Shown piece by piece: positions 30,878 through 33,825 of a stretch of 33,825 nt of DNA. The stretch covers positions 1 to 33,825 of the forward strand of contig DATLYH010000347.1 in the NCBI GenBank assembly GCA_035575035.1. The letters are read 5' to 3'. This DNA comes from DATLYH01 sp035575035 (GTDB taxonomy: Bacteria > Planctomycetota > Planctomycetia > Gemmatales > Gemmataceae). Under the pieces are notes generated by a model. That model searched no databases. It had not been told where the DNA came from and saw nothing but the letters and a program-made list of their open reading frames with translations. Position numbers and translations under genes: made by a program. How positions within the stretch are numbered: the stretch's first letter is position 1; every line of letters begins with the position of its first letter.

Positions 30878-31299
30878 AGTACGTCATCGACTCCTCGGTC
30901 GCCTTCAAGTGGGTTGTGGCCGAGCAGCATGACGCCAAGGCGCGGCAGCTGCGCGATGAGTTCCGCCGGACTGTTCACGATCTGCTTGCCCCCGACGTCT
31001 TCCCCGCCGAGCTGGCTCACGCCCTCACCCGCGCCGAGCGCCCGGGGCGGATCACGATCGGCCAGGCCCTCGCCCTCTGGGCGGACGTGATGACGACGCC
31101 GCCCCGGCTCCTGCCTGCAGTCTCCCTGGTCCCGAGGGCCATCACCATCTCCTCGCCGATGCGGATCGGCGTCTACGACTGCCTGTATGTCGCCCTGGCC
31201 GAGCAGGAGCAGTGCGAATTCCTCACGGCCGACGACCGCCTGGTCCGCGCCCTCCAGCCGCAGTTCCCCTTCATCGTGCCGCTCGCCTCCCTGCCGTAA
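30874..31299 (+). CDS. PIN-domain ribonuclease, VapC-like toxin
   Basis: The 141-residue product MKYVIDSSVAFKWVV has the PIN-domain acidic set: D6, E46 in FPAELAHAL, D102 in VYDCLYVALAE, and D120/D121 in LTADDRL. These coordinate metal for RNA cleavage. VapC toxins cut tRNA or rRNA and stop growth when released from the antitoxin. Its start overlaps the stop of the upstream small gene by 4 bp. It ends 11 bp before the convergent pepT stop. The specific RNA target cannot be predicted. Confidence 0.88.
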   Translation: MKYVIDSSVAFKWVVAEQHDAKARQLRDEFRRTVHDLLAPDVFPAELAHALTRAERPGRITIGQALALWADVMTTPPRLLPAVSLVPRAITISSPMRIGVYDCLYVALAEQEQCEFLTADDRLVRALQPQFPFIVPLASLP

Positions 31300-31310
31300 G
31301 TTCTTACCAT

Positions 31311-32543
31311 TTAGCCGCTTTCGCCCCAAACCCTTGCCAACTCGACCAGCACCCGCACCGCCGTTTCCATTTCCTCCAGGCAGGTCCACTCCAGGGGCGA
31401 GTGCAGGTTGTGCTCGCCGCAGGAGAGGTTGGGGGTCGGCAGGCCCATCTCGGTCAGGCGTGAGCCATCGGTGCCGCCGCGCACGATGGTCCGCCGCGGC
31501 TCCAGGCCCACCCGCCGCATCGCCTCTTCGGCGAACGCCAAGGCACGCGGCTCCCGCGCCAGCCCCTCGGCCATGTTGCGGTACTGCGGCGTGATCTGCA
31601 CCATGATCCGCGCCGGCGGGAACTCGGCCTCCAGCAACCGGGCCGCCGCTCGCAGCAGCTCGGCCTTCTCCGCCAGCCGCGGTGTCTCGAAGTCGCGGAG
31701 CAGCACCCGTAGCACCACCTCCGCTACGCCCCCCTCGATCCGGTATGGGTGCAGGAATCCCTCGCGGTCGGCGGTGGTCTCCGGGGTCAGCGCCTGCCGG
31801 GGGAGCCGGTCGAGGAGCAGCCCCGCCAGGCGGACCGCGTTCACCATCCGGCCCTTGGCGATGCCGGGGTGGACATTGACGCCGGTGATGGTGACCACGG
31901 CCAGATCGGCCGAGAAGGTTTCGCCGTCGATCTCACCTGTGCCGCCGCCGTCCAGGGTGTACGCGACGTGGGCGCCCAGCTTCTTCAACTCCAGGTGATC
32001 GACGCCGCGGCCGATCTCCTCATCGCAGGTGAAGCAGATTCGGATGGGGCCGTGCGGCACCTCGGGATGAGCCATCAGATAGGCGGCCGTCTCCATGATG
32101 ACCGCGACGCCGGCCTTATCGTCGGCCCCCAAGAGGGTGGTGCCGTCGGTGGTGATGATTGTCTTGCCCTTCAGGGCGGCCAGCTCGGGGTTGTCGGCGA
32201 CGCGCAGCACCTTGGTCGGATCGCCGGGCAGGACCATATCGCCGCCGTCATAGTCGCGGTGGATGATCGGCTTGACGTTACGGCCGCTGGTTTCCGGCGA
32301 GGTGTCCAGGTGGGCGATCCAGGCGATGGTCGGCGCGGACCGGGAAACAGTGGCCGGGATGGTGGCCATCACGATACCGTGGGCGTCCTGGTGGGCATCG
32401 CGCAGCCCCAGCTCGCGCAGCTCCTCGACGAGGAGACGGCCCAGCTCGAGCTGCCCCACCGAGCTGGGATAGGTGGTGGCCTTCTCATCAGCCTGCGTGT
32501 CGATACGCACGTAACGGCAAAAGCGGTCGAGCAGGGAGTTCAT
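31311..32543 (-). CDS. pepT: Peptidase T (tripeptide aminopeptidase)
   Basis: The start is the ATG at 32543, giving 410 residues (E. coli PepT has 408). A longer open frame upstream runs through the end of nth and is not real. Metal-site motifs of the M20 family are clear: IAWIAHLDTSPETSG (His-Asp), TTLLGADDKAGVAVIM (bridging Asp), FTCDEEIGRGVDHL (Glu pair) and TLDGGGTGEIDGE. RGGTDGSRLTEMGLPTPNLSCGEHNLHSPLEW closes the site. PepT removes the N-terminal residue of tripeptides in the cytoplasm, using two zinc ions. It lies 11 bp after nth on the same strand. The sequence TTTAGCCGCT at its stop also occurs at the end of nth. Confidence 0.96.
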   Translation of the reverse strand: MNSLLDRFCRYVRIDTQADEKATTYPSSVGQLELGRLLVEELRELGLRDAHQDAHGIVMATIPATVSRSAPTIAWIAHLDTSPETSGRNVKPIIHRDYDGGDMVLPGDPTKVLRVADNPELAALKGKTIITTDGTTLLGADDKAGVAVIMETAAYLMAHPEVPHGPIRICFTCDEEIGRGVDHLELKKLGAHVAYTLDGGGTGEIDGETFSADLAVVTITGVNVHPGIAKGRMVNAVRLAGLLLDRLPRQALTPETTADREGFLHPYRIEGGVAEVVLRVLLRDFETPRLAEKAELLRAAARLLEAEFPPARIMVQITPQYRNMAEGLAREPRALAFAEEAMRRVGLEPRRTIVRGGTDGSRLTEMGLPTPNLSCGEHNLHSPLEWTCLEEMETAVRVLVELARVWGESG

Positions 32544-32552
32544 GGCAGTTCC

Positions 32553-32622
32553 GTTTAGCCGCTCACCCCCTCCCCCCTCCCCCTCTCCCCCGCCGCGGGG
32601 GAGAGGGGGTGAGCGGCTAAAC
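32553..32622. repeat. 70-bp palindrome (family B relative) at the end of nth
   Basis: Perfect 20-bp arms, GTTTAGCCGCTCACCCCCTC and its complement (32553-32572, 32603-32622), enclose a C-rich core with a CCCCGCCGCGGGG centre. It encodes the last residues of Nth, including HPLSPAAGERGRGEG, and its left end provides the TAA stop. The core and its peptide resemble the kinase insertion at 8734-8987 (PLPPQGERSSEG). Confidence 0.85.
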
Positions 32623-33268
32623 CTGTTTCCACTCCAATCTTCGGGCAGACCTTCGCCAGCGCGCATGTCTCGCAGCGCGGCTTGCGGGCATGGCAGACCT
32701 GCCGGCCGTGGTAAATCATGCGATGGCTGAACATGATCCATTCCTTGCGCGGGAGCAAGGCCATCAGGTCGCGCTCCACCTTGACCGGGTCCGTCTCGGT
32801 GGTCAGTCCCATACGCCGGCTGAGTCGGCCGACGTGGGTATCAACCACGATCCCCGGGACGCCGAAGACATTGCCCAGGATAACGTTGGCGGTCTTGCGG
32901 CCGACGCCGGGCAGCTGCACCAACTCTTCCATGCGGCCGGGCACCCGGCCCTCGTGGTGTTCCAGCAGCCGTTGACAGCAGGCGATGATGTTGCGGGCCT
33001 TGGCGCGAAAGAAGGTGACGCGCCGGATGGCCTTCTCCAGCTCCTCCGGGTCGGCCGCGGCGAAAGATGACACATCGGGGAAGCGGGCGAACAGCTCGGG
33101 CGTGACCTTGTTGACCAGGGTGTCGGTGCACTGGGCCGATAGGATGGTGGCGATCAACAGCTCCAGCGGGTTGGTGTGGTTCAGGGCGCAGCGGGCGTCA
33201 GGGTAAAGGCCGGCCAGCAGGCGGACAACACGGCGGGCCCGCTTCCGGATCGGGTCGGCGGTCTTCAT
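32555..33268 (-). CDS. nth: Endonuclease III (DNA glycosylase/AP lyase)
   Basis: The ATG at 33268 gives 237 residues; a TTG six codons upstream is an alternative. The helix-hairpin-helix LPGVGRKTANVILG carries the catalytic Lys, and VDTHVGR carries the catalytic Asp. The 4Fe-4S cluster is C-x6-C-x2-C-x5-C (CHARKPRCETCALAKVC). Nth excises oxidised pyrimidines in base excision repair. E. coli Nth has 211 residues. The extra C-terminal part here, about 22 residues from GLAAHPLSP onward, is encoded by a palindromic repeat. pepT starts 11 bp downstream. The gene diverges from the glycosyltransferase gene. Confidence 0.96.
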   Translation of the reverse strand: MKTADPIRKRARRVVRLLAGLYPDARCALNHTNPLELLIATILSAQCTDTLVNKVTPELFARFPDVSSFAAADPEELEKAIRRVTFFRAKARNIIACCQRLLEHHEGRVPGRMEELVQLPGVGRKTANVILGNVFGVPGIVVDTHVGRLSRRMGLTTETDPVKVERDLMALLPRKEWIMFSHRMIYHGRQVCHARKPRCETCALAKVCPKIGVETGLAAHPLSPAAGERGRGEGVSG

Positions 33269-33392
33269 GAGCACCGATGGTAGCAAGGGCGGGCTGGCGG
33301 CACCAGAGCGCGCGGCCCGGTTGTCTGCCCTGTCAACCGGCGTTAGGATGACTTCCGGCCCGTTCCGACAGCCGGCGTGAGGTTGGAAGGCG

Positions 33393-33825
33393 ATGACGGA
33401 AACGATCGCCCGGGGCGACGGCAGCTTGACGCGGATCGGCCGTCATCTCCCCGCGGTTTTGCTCCTGGTCGGGTATTACGCGCTGGCCGTCAGCGGCGTG
33501 TGGGACAAGTCTGTCACCTGCGATGAGATTGCCCACCTGACGGCAGGCTACAGTTACTGGATCACTCACGACTACCGGCTCAACCCGGAGAACGGCAACC
33601 TGCCGCAGCGCTGGGCCGCCCTGCCCTTGCTCCTGGGCCGCCCCGCCTTCCCCGCCCTCGAACAGCCCCCCTGGTATCATTCCGACGTCTGGTGGGTGGG
33701 CCATCAGTTCTTCTACGAGTCCGGCAATGATCCCGACGCGATGCTGTTCCAGGGCCGCGTGATGATGGCGCTGTTGGGGGTGGGCTTGGGGGTGGCGGTC
33801 TATGTCTGGTCGATGCGGTTGTTCG
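33393..33825 (+). CDS. GT-C family glycosyltransferase, ArnT/PMT-like (partial)
   Basis: The gene runs off the window after about 144 codons and was read directly from the sequence. It starts MTETIARGDGSLTRIG, followed by a membrane helix (HLPAVLLLVGYYALAVSGV). The loop DKSVTCDEIAHLTAGYSYW carries the Asp-Glu pair typical of the first extracytoplasmic loop of lipid-linked-sugar transferases. RLNPENGNLPQRWAALPLLL and a second helix follow. Such enzymes move sugars from polyprenyl-phosphate carriers to lipids or proteins outside the membrane. GGAAGG precedes the ATG closely. Without the rest of the gene the exact family is uncertain. Confidence 0.75.
   Translation, partial: MTETIARGDGSLTRIGRHLPAVLLLVGYYALAVSGVWDKSVTCDEIAHLTAGYSYWITHDYRLNPENGNLPQRWAALPLLLGRPAFPALEQPPWYHSDVWWVGHQFFYESGNDPDAMLFQGRVMMALLGVGLGVAVYVWSMRLF

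Noticed and set aside
30238..31389. 383-codon minus-strand frame across the toxin-antitoxin genes
   Set aside because: It is antisense to the PIN domain, is Arg/Pro/Gly-rich without domain structure, and includes the fae promoter and terminator region.

Overview
This is a GC-rich stretch of bacterial chromosome with 25 protein genes, two of them cut by the window edges. The gene content points to a planctomycete, most likely a relative of Gemmata (Gemmatales). Indicators are the small basic protein restricted to the PVC group, two membrane-anchored Ser/Thr kinases, a secreted protein with the LEDRLLL-type N-terminal motif, P and PPC domains, a TPR-CHAT protein, and tetrahydromethanopterin-linked C1 genes (fae, mtdB). 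No tRNA, rRNA, CRISPR array, transposase or phage gene was found.

Layout. 1-3200: two overlapping amino acid permeases (minus), then a vestigial second dtd 3' end. 3200-9526 (minus): dtd, a secreted TPR-CHAT protease and a DUF4384 receptor kinase. 9733-10212: a Mut7-C RNase-like protein (plus). 10231-16122 (minus): AsmA-like protein, LptF/G permease, Trm112-like protein and a seven-repeat BNR propeller. 16409-17846 (plus): EF-P and a SAM hydrolase (DUF62). 17960-18211: small basic protein (minus). 18338-19609: LarA-like racemase (plus). 19698-26858 (minus): kinase-TPR receptor followed by a P/PPC surface protein. 27044-27517: membrane-anchored hypothetical. 27729-30184 (minus): fae, mtdB and a DUF1464 ASKHA kinase. 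30665-31299 (plus): toxin-antitoxin-like pair with a PIN toxin. 31311-33268 (minus): nth and pepT. 33393-end: a GT-C glycosyltransferase (plus).

The most unusual signal is a set of short palindromic repeat families that lie not only between genes but inside them, in frame, where they are translated. One 50-bp palindrome encodes nearly the same peptide (RAAGV-N/D-RPV...) in the CHAT protein and in the P/PPC protein. A 254-bp palindromic array of 39-bp units splits a kinase domain between its catalytic loop and its DFG-equivalent. A 27-bp palindrome forms the start of the CHAT signal peptide. A related 70-bp palindrome forms the last 22 residues of endonuclease III. Stop codons of several genes also lie in repeats. 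This resembles the protein-coding palindromic elements of Rickettsia, but I do not recognise these families as described.

A second candidate system is the kinase/CHAT pair. Both products are predicted to place their C-terminal effector or sensor domains on the extracytoplasmic side, which suggests a transmembrane kinase coupled to a caspase-like protease.
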